DNA from: Loktanella sp.
GTDB taxonomy: Bacteria > Pseudomonadota > Alphaproteobacteria > Rhodobacterales > Rhodobacteraceae
Direction of reading: 5' to 3'
Assembly (NCBI GenBank): GCA_003551805.1
Contig: PUNR01000335.1
Coordinates: forward strand, 1-5,446
DNA length: 5,446 bases
Shown: piece by piece, positions 1 to 5,446 of the stretch
Numbering within the stretch: the stretch's first letter is position 1
Layout: each line of letters starts with the position of its first letter
Notes under the pieces: generated by a model
Database searches by the model: none
The model's input: the letters and a program-made list of their open reading frames with translations, nothing else
What the model was told of the DNA's origin: nothing
Made by a program: the position numbers and the translations under genes

Positions 1-1633
1 CTTTATCGGCCCTGACGCCAGCCACTGCATCGGCCCAGAGACTGAGGTGATCGAGGCTGAAGGCCGCTATCTGATCCCCGGCCTGTGCGACGGTCACATG
101 CATATCGAAAGCGGGATGCTGACGCCCGCCGAATTCGCTGCTGCCGTGATTCCGCATGGCACGACCACGATGTTCACCGACCCGCACGAGATTGCCAATG
201 TCCTTGGACTGCGCGGTGTGCGGATGATGCACGACGAAGCGCTGATGCAGCCCGTCAACATCTTCACCCAGATGCCGTCCTGCGCCCCGTCTGCCCCCGG
301 TCTGGAAACCACAGGTTTCGAGATCAGCGCCGATGACGTGGCCGAGGCGATGGCATGGCCCGGCATCATCGGTCTGGGCGAGATGATGAACTTTCCGGGC
401 GTCGTGAACGGCGACCCGCAGATGCTGGCAGAAATGGCGGCCACCATGCGTGCGGGAAAGACCGTGGGTGGCCATTACGCCAACCCTGACAAAGGCGTGG
501 CCTTCAGCGCCTATGTTGCAGGCGGCGCCGCGGACGATCACGAAGGCACGGCAGAGGCCGATGCGCTGGCCCGCACCCGCAACGGGATGCGGTCAATGAT
601 GCGGCTGGGGTCAGCGTGGTATGACGTGGAAAGCCAGATCACGGCGGTGACGCAAAAAGGGTTGGACCCGCGCAATTTCATTCTTTGCACGGATGATTGC
701 CATTCGGGCACGCTGGTCAACGACGGCCACATGAACCGCGTCGTGCGCCATGCCATCGCTTGTGGCTGTGACCCGCTGATCGCCTTGCAAATGGCGACGA
801 TCAACACCGCCACCCATTTTGGGTTGGAACGCGAACTTGGGTCGATCACCCCCGGACGCCGCGCCGATGTGATCCTGACATCCGATCTGATGACGCTGCC
901 GATCGAGCATGTGATAGCCCGCGGCAAGACCGTGGCGCTGAACGGCAAGATCACCGTGGATTGCCCGCATTACGACTGGCCCGATGATGCGCGCCAGACG
1001 GTGCGGATGGGCAAGGTGCTGGACGATGCCGATTTCGCAGTTCATGCGCCAGCGGGTGCCAACAGCGTCGTCGCCAAAGTCATCGGTGTCGTCGAAAACC
1101 AAGCCCCGACAGAAGCGCTGACTGCCGAACTCCCCGTCGTGGATGGCGTGGTAGAAGGCCAAGGCGACACCTATCAGATCGCGCTTGTCGAACGGCACCG
1201 CGCGACAGGCAAGGTGGTGAACGGCTTTGTTTCGGGCTTTGGTTATACGGGGCGGATGGCGATTGCCTCGACCGTGGCGCATGACAGCCACCACATGATC
1301 GTTGTCGGCACCGACCGCGCGTTGATGGCACGCGCCGCGAACCGGCTGGGCGAGGTAGGCGGCGGCATCACCGTCTGGAAAGACGATGCTGAACTGGCGC
1401 TGGTCGAATTGCCCATCGCGGGCCTGATGTCCGACAGCCCCGCCGCCGAGGTCGCCGCCAAAGCCGATGCGATGGTGGCCGCCATGGCCGACTGTGGTTG
1501 CACGCTCAACAACGCCTACATGCAGCATTCCCTGCTGGCGCTGGTTGTCATACCGGCGTTGCGGATTTCTGATCTGGGCTTGGTCGATGTGACCAAATTT
1601 GAAATTACCGATCTGTTCGAGGAAAATACATGA
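1..1633 (+). CDS. ade: Adenine deaminase, 5'-truncated by the window edge
   Basis: This enzyme hydrolyses adenine to hypoxanthine and ammonia in cytosolic purine salvage. It belongs to the amidohydrolase superfamily and needs bound divalent metals. The frame is open from base 2, so the GTG at 47 is an internal Val and the true start lies upstream. About 50-60 N-terminal residues are probably missing compared with the usual ~590. Visible hallmarks are the metal-binding HMHIES (His codons at 95 and 101), DPHEIANV (from 179), GLGEMMN (from 371), GHYANPD (from 470), DDHEGT (from 533) and CTDDCHSG (from 686). The C-terminal adenine-deaminase domain carries AHDSHH (from 1277) and a typical end with VIPALRISDLGL. 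Most characterised relatives have GHAxG where this one has GHYA, so it belongs to a divergent branch and the exact substrate is slightly less certain. Its TGA overlaps the ATG of the AMP nucleosidase gene, whose product supplies adenine. No frameshift or internal stop is seen. [The original answer gave no confidence for this entry; the value here was supplied when the form was mended.]. Confidence 0.95.
   Translation, partial: FIGPDASHCIGPETEVIEAEGRYLIPGLCDGHMHIESGMLTPAEFAAAVIPHGTTTMFTDPHEIANVLGLRGVRMMHDEALMQPVNIFTQMPSCAPSAPGLETTGFEISADDVAEAMAWPGIIGLGEMMNFPGVVNGDPQMLAEMAATMRAGKTVGGHYANPDKGVAFSAYVAGGAADDHEGTAEADALARTRNGMRSMMRLGSAWYDVESQITAVTQKGLDPRNFILCTDDCHSGTLVNDGHMNRVVRHAIACGCDPLIALQMATINTATHFGLERELGSITPGRRADVILTSDLMTLPIEHVIARGKTVALNGKITVDCPHYDWPDDARQTVRMGKVLDDADFAVHAPAGANSVVAKVIGVVENQAPTEALTAELPVVDGVVEGQGDTYQIALVERHRATGKVVNGFVSGFGYTGRMAIASTVAHDSHHMIVVGTDRALMARAANRLGEVGGGITVWKDDAELALVELPIAGLMSDSPAAEVAAKADAMVAAMADCGCTLNNAYMQHSLLALVVIPALRISDLGLVDVTKFEITDLFEENT
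1619..1633 (+). promoter_or_regulatory. Ribosome-binding site and ATGA stop/start overlap coupling ade to amn
   Basis: A Shine-Dalgarno-like GAGGA (1619-1623) sits inside the last codons of ade, six bases before the ATG at 1630. That ATG overlaps the ade stop TGA (1631-1633). This arrangement fixes the amn start and is the classic geometry for translational coupling within an operon. Coupling itself is inferred from the layout. Confidence 0.8.
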
Positions 1634-3111
1634 ACTCTTCCCCCAAGGTTGTCATCCGGACACCTGACCTGCCGCAAGCCAAGGCTTTTACCGACCCCAA
1701 AGCCGCTGTTGCGCGGTTGAACGAGCTTTACGAGAAGTCGATCAAATTCCTGTCGGAAAACTTCGTCGCTGCCCTGCGCGATGGCCAGCCGGAGGCGCGG
1801 TTTCGTGCCTTTTATCCTGAAATCCGGCTGACCACGACGACCCATGCCAAGATGGACAGCCGCCTGTCCTTTGGCCATGTCGCGGAACCGGGTGTCTATG
1901 CCACGACTGTCACACGGCCTGACCTGTTCAAATCCTATCTGGAACAGCAGATCGATCTTTTGCTGAAAAGCCACAATGTACCCGTGGTGATCGGCGCATC
2001 CGACACAGCGATGCCGGTGCATTTCGCGGTGGCCAATGCAGCGGGCGTCACCGTGCCGCATGACGGGTCGATGGAATTCAACCTGCGCGACAATTTCGAT
2101 GTGCCGGACCTGAGCACGACACACGATGCCATCGTCAATGGCGCGGGCTTTACCTATCCCGATGGCGCGCGCCCGCTGGCACCCTTTACCGCGCAGCGGA
2201 TCGATTATTCGCTGGCGCGCCTTGCGCATTACACCGCCACAGCGCCTGAACATTTCCAGAACCACGTGCTGTTCACCAACTACCAGTTCTACGTCGAGGA
2301 ATTCGAATTCTACGCCCGCCAGATGCTGGCTGACCCTGACAGCGGCTACACCAGCTTTGTCAGCACCGGCAATATCGAGATTACGGCCCATGACGCCGAC
2401 ATTCCCACACCTGCGAAATTGCCGCAGATGCCGACCTATCACCTTAAACGTCCGGGCGGCGCGGGGATTACCTTGGTTAATATCGGCGTCGGCCCGTCGA
2501 ATGCGAAAACCGCGACCGACCATATCGCCGTGCTGCGCCCGCATGCATGGTTGATGGTTGGCCATTGCGCGGGCCTGCGCAATTCGCAGCGGCTGGGGGA
2601 TTTCGTTCTGGCCCATGCCTATTTGCGCGAAGATCACGTTCTGGATGACGACCTGCCAGTCTGGGTGCCGATCCCGGCGCTGGCCGAAATCCAGATCGCG
2701 CTGCAAACGGCTGTGGCCGACGTGACCAAGCTGGAAGGTTACGAGCTGAAACGCATCATGCGGACCGGCACCGTCGCCACCATCGACAACCGGAACTGGG
2801 AATTGCGCGAACAGGCAGGCCCCGTGCAGCGCCTGTCGCAATCACGCGCCATTGCGCTGGATATGGAAAGTGCGACGATTGCCGCCAACGGTTTCCGCTT
2901 CCGTGTGCCCTATGGCACCCTGCTTTGCGTGTCGGACAAACCGCTGCATGGCGAATTGAAACTGCCCGGTATGGCGTCAGAGTTCTATAAAACGCAGGTT
3001 GCGGCGCATCTGATGATCGGCATCCGCGCCATGGAATTGCTGCGCGAAATGCCGCTTGAACGCATCCATAGCCGCAAATTACGCAGTTTTGAGGAAACAG
3101 CCTTCCTCTGA
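1630..3111 (+). CDS. amn: AMP nucleosidase
   Basis: Amn hydrolyses the N-glycosidic bond of AMP, giving adenine and ribose 5-phosphate. It is a cytosolic oligomer, and the E. coli enzyme is activated by MgATP and inhibited by phosphate. The 493 residues compare with 484 in E. coli Amn, and the two align end to end from memory. An N-terminal AMP-nucleosidase domain (about 20-180) contains TRPDLF and LFTNYQFYV-type segments. A nucleoside phosphorylase-like catalytic domain follows, with GITLVNIGVGPSNAKT (279-294, phosphate/ribose pocket), WLMVGHCAGLR (from 307), DMESATIAA (from 411, ribose-binding Glu413) and SDKPLHGE (435-442, with Asp436 the expected catalytic acid). The C-terminus RIHSRKLRSFEE closely resembles that of E. 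coli Amn. The ATG start has a good GAGGA site and overlaps the ade stop. The two genes together would convert AMP to hypoxanthine. No odd codon use or lesion is visible. Confidence 0.97.
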   Translation: MNSSPKVVIRTPDLPQAKAFTDPKAAVARLNELYEKSIKFLSENFVAALRDGQPEARFRAFYPEIRLTTTTHAKMDSRLSFGHVAEPGVYATTVTRPDLFKSYLEQQIDLLLKSHNVPVVIGASDTAMPVHFAVANAAGVTVPHDGSMEFNLRDNFDVPDLSTTHDAIVNGAGFTYPDGARPLAPFTAQRIDYSLARLAHYTATAPEHFQNHVLFTNYQFYVEEFEFYARQMLADPDSGYTSFVSTGNIEITAHDADIPTPAKLPQMPTYHLKRPGGAGITLVNIGVGPSNAKTATDHIAVLRPHAWLMVGHCAGLRNSQRLGDFVLAHAYLREDHVLDDDLPVWVPIPALAEIQIALQTAVADVTKLEGYELKRIMRTGTVATIDNRNWELREQAGPVQRLSQSRAIALDMESATIAANGFRFRVPYGTLLCVSDKPLHGELKLPGMASEFYKTQVAAHLMIGIRAMELLREMPLERIHSRKLRSFEETAFL

Positions 3112-3164
3112 AGCAAGAAAATCAGCGGAAAAGTGCGTTTTTGCCTTGTCAGCAAGCGCTATTC

Positions 3165-3182
3165 GTTGTGGTGTGCCACAAC
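3165..3182. repeat. Perfect 7-bp inverted repeat upstream of the HU gene
   Basis: GTTGTGG (3165-3171) and CCACAAC (3176-3182) are exact reverse complements around a TGTG centre. No T-tract follows, so it does not look like an intrinsic terminator for amn. It overlaps the -35 half of the candidate HU promoter, which makes a protein-binding operator or an mRNA-end hairpin the likely options. The symmetry is seen directly. Any function is inference. Confidence 0.5.
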
Positions 3183-3195
3183 ATACCGTTATATC
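3166..3195 (+). promoter_or_regulatory. Candidate sigma-70-type promoter for the HU gene
   Basis: TTGTGG (3166-3171) and TATATC (3190-3195) are separated by 18 bp, which would place the transcription start near 3202 and leave a leader of about 40 nt before the HU ATG. The match is weak (3/6 at -35, 4/6 at -10), but it is the best pair I found in the 131-base gap. The gap also holds a short T-run at 3138-3142, but no convincing stem before it, so I see no clear terminator after amn. Confidence 0.3.
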
Positions 3196-3226
3196 GGCGG
3201 GGAACAGGCCCTACAGATGGGGCATA

Positions 3227-3240
3227 AAGGGAGACCAGGA
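3227..3240 (+). promoter_or_regulatory. Ribosome-binding site of the HU gene
   Basis: AAGGGAG (3227-3233) lies nine bases before the ATG at 3243 and is the better-placed Shine-Dalgarno match. A second purine stretch, AGGA (3237-3240), is only two bases from the start and probably too close. The strong site supports Met at 3243 rather than the internal Met at codon 6. Confidence 0.7.
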
Positions 3241-3242
3241 AA

Positions 3243-3533
3243 ATGGCGACGAAACCAATGACCAAAGCGCAGCTGGTTGCTGCTATTGCCGAACAGACCG
3301 GCATGGACAAAAAAGCAGCTGGTTCTGCACTGGATGCCGTGACAGGCATCATCACATCCGAAGTTGCTGGCGGCGGTGCTGTCACCCTGCCCGGCGTCGG
3401 CAAGATCTATTGCCGCGAACGCCCAGAGCGGATGGTGCGTAACCCCGCCACCGGCGAGCAGATCAAAAAAGAAGCCGACAAGGTTGTCAAAGTGACAATC
3501 GCAAAAGCGCTGAAAGATAGCGTCAACGGCTAA
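3243..3533 (+). CDS. hup: HU-family nucleoid-associated DNA-binding protein
   Basis: This is a small basic histone-like protein expected to dimerise, bind and bend DNA with little sequence specificity, and help compact the nucleoid. Its 96 residues fit the usual ~90 for HU/IHF. The N-terminal helical dimerisation region (about 7-44) begins MTKAQLVAAIAEQTG. The hinge GVGKIYCRERPER (51-63) leads into the beta-arm with RNPATGE (66-72), where Pro68 is the expected DNA-intercalating proline. The tail KVTIAKALKDSVNG is the usual C-terminal helix. The two core Phe residues of the canonical GFGSF are replaced by Val52 and Ile55, and an unusual Cys57 is present. I recall this same pattern in a HU-like protein common in Rhodobacteraceae, so it is probably a lineage feature, not damage. 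The gene has its own leader and terminator, suggesting a single-gene unit. IHF subunits are an alternative but fit less well. Confidence 0.96.
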   Translation: MATKPMTKAQLVAAIAEQTGMDKKAAGSALDAVTGIITSEVAGGGAVTLPGVGKIYCRERPERMVRNPATGEQIKKEADKVVKVTIAKALKDSVNG

Positions 3534-3566
3534 GCTTTCAGGCCTTGTGCCGGATGCAAAATCGCG

Positions 3567-3600
3567 AAAGGGTCGCCCTCAACAGGCGGCCCTTTTGTTG
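3567..3600 (+). terminator. Rho-independent terminator after the HU gene
   Basis: AAAGGGTCGCC (3567-3577) pairs with GGCGGCCCTTT (3585-3595) over 11 bp with a single G-U wobble, around the 7-nt loop CTCAACA. The stem ends in TTTT (3593-3596) and a T-rich GTTGTTG. The stem starts 33 bases after the HU stop, and the T-rich tail ends just before the next gene's ribosome-binding site. Confidence 0.85.
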
Positions 3601-3602
3601 TT

Positions 3603-3609
3603 GAGGTGA
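3603..3609 (+). promoter_or_regulatory. Ribosome-binding site of the transporter gene
   Basis: GAGGTGA is an extended match to the anti-Shine-Dalgarno sequence and ends one base before the ATG at 3611. The GAGG core is four bases from the start. It decides the start and lies only a few bases after the terminator T-tract. I found no convincing promoter between 3534 and 3610. Confidence 0.7.
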
Positions 3610-3610
3610 C

Positions 3611-4501
3611 ATGGATATCAAAGCAATCGTCATGGGCCTTGCCTTTGCGTTCATGTGGTCCTCTGCCTTCACATCGGCCCGTGTTATCGTCGAATATGCG
3701 CCGCCCTTGTCTGCGCTGGCGCTGCGATTCCTGATTTCCGGTGTCATCGGGATCGGCATTGCATGGCTGTTGGGCCAATCAGCGCGGCTGACACGGCGGC
3801 AATGGACCGGCGTGCTGATTTTCGGTCTGTGCCAGAATGCCCTGTATTTGGGTCTGAATTTCGTTGCGATGCAGACGATCCCCGCGTCACTGGCGGCGAT
3901 CATCGCCTCGACCATGCCCTTGCTGGTCGCGCTGGTCGGCTGGGTCGTGTTCGGCACCAAGGTGCGCCCTTTGGGCATCGCGGGGCTGATGGCGGGTGTG
4001 GTTGGCGTGGTGCTGATCATGGGCGCGCGGATCAGCGGGGGTGTTGACCTGTTCGGGCTGGTGCTGTGCGTGATCGGCGTGATCTCGTTGACCATCGCGA
4101 CGCTGGCGGTCATGGGCGCGTCGTCAGGCGGCAATGTGCTGATGATCGTCGGGCTGCAGATGCTGGTAGGTGCGGTATTGCTGGCGGTGCCTGCCTTGGC
4201 GCTGGAAACGCTGGACGTGACATGGAACTGGCAGCTGATCGTCGCCTTTATCTACACCGTGCTGGTGCCCGGTCTGGCGGCAACGCTGGTCTGGTTCCTG
4301 CTGGTGGGTCGGATCGGCGCGGTGAAGGCGTCGACCTTCCACTTCCTCAATCCGTTTCTGGGCGTTGCCGTCGCAGCCATACTGCTGGGCGAAAGCATCG
4401 GGCCGCTTGATGTGCTGGGCGTCGTGATTATCGCGCTGGGTATTCTGGCGGTGCAGCTGTCGCGTCAGCCGCCAATCACGCCGCGCACGCCGCCGGTCTG
4501 A
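3611..4501 (+). CDS. EamA/DMT-superfamily inner-membrane transporter
   Basis: This is a predicted drug/metabolite transporter superfamily permease of the EamA (RhaT/YdcZ-like) type. Such proteins usually export amino acids, metabolites or toxic compounds, or sometimes import them, and the substrate cannot be read from the sequence. The 296 residues fit the family norm of ~300. Ten hydrophobic segments are visible at roughly 4-24, 33-54, 66-86, 92-113, 119-138, 146-167, 176-197, 208-231, 238-259 and 263-284. They form two EamA repeats (about 6-138 and 148-283). Typical family signatures are FMWSSAFTSAR near the start, PPLSALALRFLIS (31-43), ASLAAIIASTMPLLVAL (92-108) and, in the second repeat, KASTFHFLNPFLGV (239-252) followed by LLGE (258-261). 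A short proline-rich tail (287-296) ends the protein and is encoded in DNA that also encodes the end of aroC. The tight spacing after the HU terminator means expression may depend on read-through or an unseen promoter. Confidence 0.94.
   Translation: MDIKAIVMGLAFAFMWSSAFTSARVIVEYAPPLSALALRFLISGVIGIGIAWLLGQSARLTRRQWTGVLIFGLCQNALYLGLNFVAMQTIPASLAAIIASTMPLLVALVGWVVFGTKVRPLGIAGLMAGVVGVVLIMGARISGGVDLFGLVLCVIGVISLTIATLAVMGASSGGNVLMIVGLQMLVGAVLLAVPALALETLDVTWNWQLIVAFIYTVLVPGLAATLVWFLLVGRIGAVKASTFHFLNPFLGVAVAAILLGESIGPLDVLGVVIIALGILAVQLSRQPPITPRTPPV
4465..4501. other. Convergent 37-bp coding overlap between transporter and aroC
   Basis: The transporter's last codons and TGA (4499-4501) lie on the plus strand. 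The aroC C-terminal codons and its TGA (complement of TCA at 4465-4467) occupy the same bases on the minus strand. The two reading frames are offset, and both encode flexible tails (Pro-rich on one side, Gly-rich on the other). No room remains for a separate terminator between the genes. Confidence 0.9.
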
Positions 4502-5446
4502 CCGCGATCCAAAAGCAGGTGGTCAAGGATCACGCAGGCCATCATCGCCTCGCCCACCGGCACGGCGCGGATGCCAACGCAGGGGTCGTGGCGGCCCTTT
4601 GTGATGACTTCGGTAGGCGAGCCGTCCATCATGATCGACTTGCGCGGGCTTAGGATGGAAGACGTCGGTTTCACCGCAAAACGCACGACGATATCCTGCC
4701 CCGTGCTGATCCCGCCAAGGATGCCGCCGGAATGGTTGGACGAATATTCCGGCCCGTTCGGCCCCATGAAAATCTCGTCCGCATTGTCGCGGCCAGTCAG
4801 CGCGGCGGCGGCCATACCTTCGCCAATCTCCACGCCCTTCACGGCGTTGATCGACATCATCGCAGCGGCCAGATCAGTGTCTAACTTGGCATAAATGGGT
4901 GCTCCGATGCCCGCAGGCACACCACGCGCCACGACCTCGATGATCGCGCCAACAGAATTATGGTCGTCCTTGCGCAGCCATGTCAGATAGTCGTTCCATT
5001 CAGCCGCAGCCTGCGCATCGGGGCAAAAGAAATCGTTCTGGTCGATCTGGTCCCAATCCATCAGCGCGCGGTCGATCTGCTTGGTCCCCATCTGGGTCAT
5101 GTAGCCCTTGATCTGCACATTCGGCGCAACCAGTTTAATCGCCTCGCGTGCCACACCACCCGCAGCAACCCGTGACGCTGTTTCCCGAGCAGAGGACCGC
5201 CCGCCACCGCGTGGATCACGTAACCCGTATTTCTGGTGATAGGTGATGTCGGCATGACCGGGGCGGAACGTGTTCAGGATATCGCCGTAATCCTTGGACC
5301 GCTGGTCGGTGTTGCGGATCATCAGCTGGATCGGCGTGCCGGTGGTCCGCCCCTCGTAAACACCCGACAGGATTTCCACCGCGTCGGGTTCATTCCGCTG
5401 GGTCGTGTTCTTGTTCAGACCGGGGCGGCGTTTGTCCAGCCATTGC
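4465..5446 (-). CDS. aroC: Chorismate synthase, N-terminus cut by the window edge
   Basis: AroC makes chorismate from 5-enolpyruvylshikimate 3-phosphate, the last shikimate-pathway step. It needs reduced FMN and feeds aromatic amino acids, folate and quinones. The frame stays open to the right edge, so the GTG at 5377-5379 is an internal Val and 22 more residues (QWLDKRRPG onward) are visible upstream of it. In total 326 residues are present, and about 40, including the GESHG active-site segment, lie outside. From the first visible residue, hallmarks are RRPG (6-9), NTDQRSKDY (45-53), FRPGHADITY with the conserved His (60-69), KYGLRDPRGGGRSSARET (72-89), SINAVKGVEIG (198-208), SNHSGGILGGIS (236-247), KPTSSI (259-264) and the FMN-site GRHDPCVGIRAVP (284-296). 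All visible conserved blocks are intact. It is convergent with the transporter and shows no operon partner inside the window. Confidence 0.98.
   Translation of the reverse strand, partial: QWLDKRRPGLNKNTTQRNEPDAVEILSGVYEGRTTGTPIQLMIRNTDQRSKDYGDILNTFRPGHADITYHQKYGLRDPRGGGRSSARETASRVAAGGVAREAIKLVAPNVQIKGYMTQMGTKQIDRALMDWDQIDQNDFFCPDAQAAAEWNDYLTWLRKDDHNSVGAIIEVVARGVPAGIGAPIYAKLDTDLAAAMMSINAVKGVEIGEGMAAAALTGRDNADEIFMGPNGPEYSSNHSGGILGGISTGQDIVVRFAVKPTSSILSPRKSIMMDGSPTEVITKGRHDPCVGIRAVPVGEAMMACVILDHLLLDRGQTGGVRGVIGG

Noticed and set aside
47..49. GTG at 47 as the start of ade
   Set aside because: The frame is open from base 2 and the upstream residues FIGPDASHCIGPETE fit the N-terminal part of adenine deaminase, so the gene is cut by the window edge and does not start here.
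611..1528. A 305-codon open frame on the minus strand opposite ade
   Set aside because: Same explanation: it is codon-aligned with ade on the other strand and has a low-quality, His- and Arg-rich product without family motifs.
1516..2841. A 441-codon open frame on the minus strand opposite amn
   Set aside because: Its codons are in register with amn codons, so it stays open because TTA, CTA and TCA are rare in a GC-rich gene. The protein has a composition atypical of a real gene (many His, Arg, Gln), shows no recognisable domain, and amn itself is unmistakable.
3112..3145. Possible terminator for amn using the A-run/T-run around 3129-3142
   Set aside because: Only AAAA/TTTT pairing with a GTGCG loop is possible, with no GC stem. 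Longer pairings need bulges. It is not a convincing intrinsic terminator.
4494..4504. CGGTC-T-GACCG symmetry at the transporter stop codon
   Set aside because: The centre is a single base, too tight for an RNA hairpin, and no T-tract follows. It is probably chance in GC-rich coding sequence.
5377..5379. GTG start for aroC at the complement of 5377-5379
   Set aside because: The preceding in-frame codons encode DKRRPGLNKNTTQRNEPDA, a conserved chorismate synthase segment, so the gene continues past the right edge.
1..5446. Mobile element, CRISPR array, tRNA/rRNA, toxin-antitoxin or defence genes
   Set aside because: I looked for terminal inverted repeats, regularly spaced direct repeats, tRNA-like cloverleafs and small paired genes, and saw none. 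Coding density is high and all main frames are recognised core or common families.

Overview
The window is GC-rich (roughly 60% by eye, not computed) and densely coding. It looks like ordinary chromosomal sequence from an alphaproteobacterium, most likely Rhodobacteraceae (Roseobacter-type). This placement rests on recalled protein family resemblance, chiefly the HU-like protein, the adenine deaminase variant and the codon use. It was not tested by a search.

Layout from left to right. (1) Positions 1-1633, plus strand: the 3' nine-tenths of an adenine deaminase gene (ade), whose start lies upstream of the window. (2) Positions 1630-3111, plus: a complete AMP nucleosidase gene (amn), overlapping ade by the four bases ATGA. 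(3) Positions 3112-3242: an intergenic gap with a perfect 7-bp inverted repeat and a weak candidate promoter. (4) Positions 3243-3533, plus: a 96-residue HU-family DNA-binding protein, followed by a clear intrinsic terminator at 3567-3600. (5) Positions 3611-4501, plus: a ten-helix EamA/DMT-family transporter. (6) Positions 4465-5446, minus: chorismate synthase (aroC), converging on the transporter with a 37-bp overlap of the two coding ends. Its N-terminal ~40 residues lie beyond the right edge.

Functionally, ade and amn form a two-step purine salvage or AMP disposal module. Amn splits AMP into adenine and ribose 5-phosphate, and Ade deaminates adenine to hypoxanthine and ammonia. The four-base overlap suggests translational coupling. 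The HU gene, transporter and aroC are separate housekeeping or accessory functions with no evident pathway link to that module.

I found no mobile element, CRISPR array, tRNA, rRNA or defence genes, and no clear sign of a new system. The items worth a second look are modest: the coupled ade-amn pair, the GHYA variant in Ade, the missing core aromatics in HU, the dyad upstream of HU, the terminator immediately before the transporter's ribosome-binding site, and the convergent transporter/aroC overlap.
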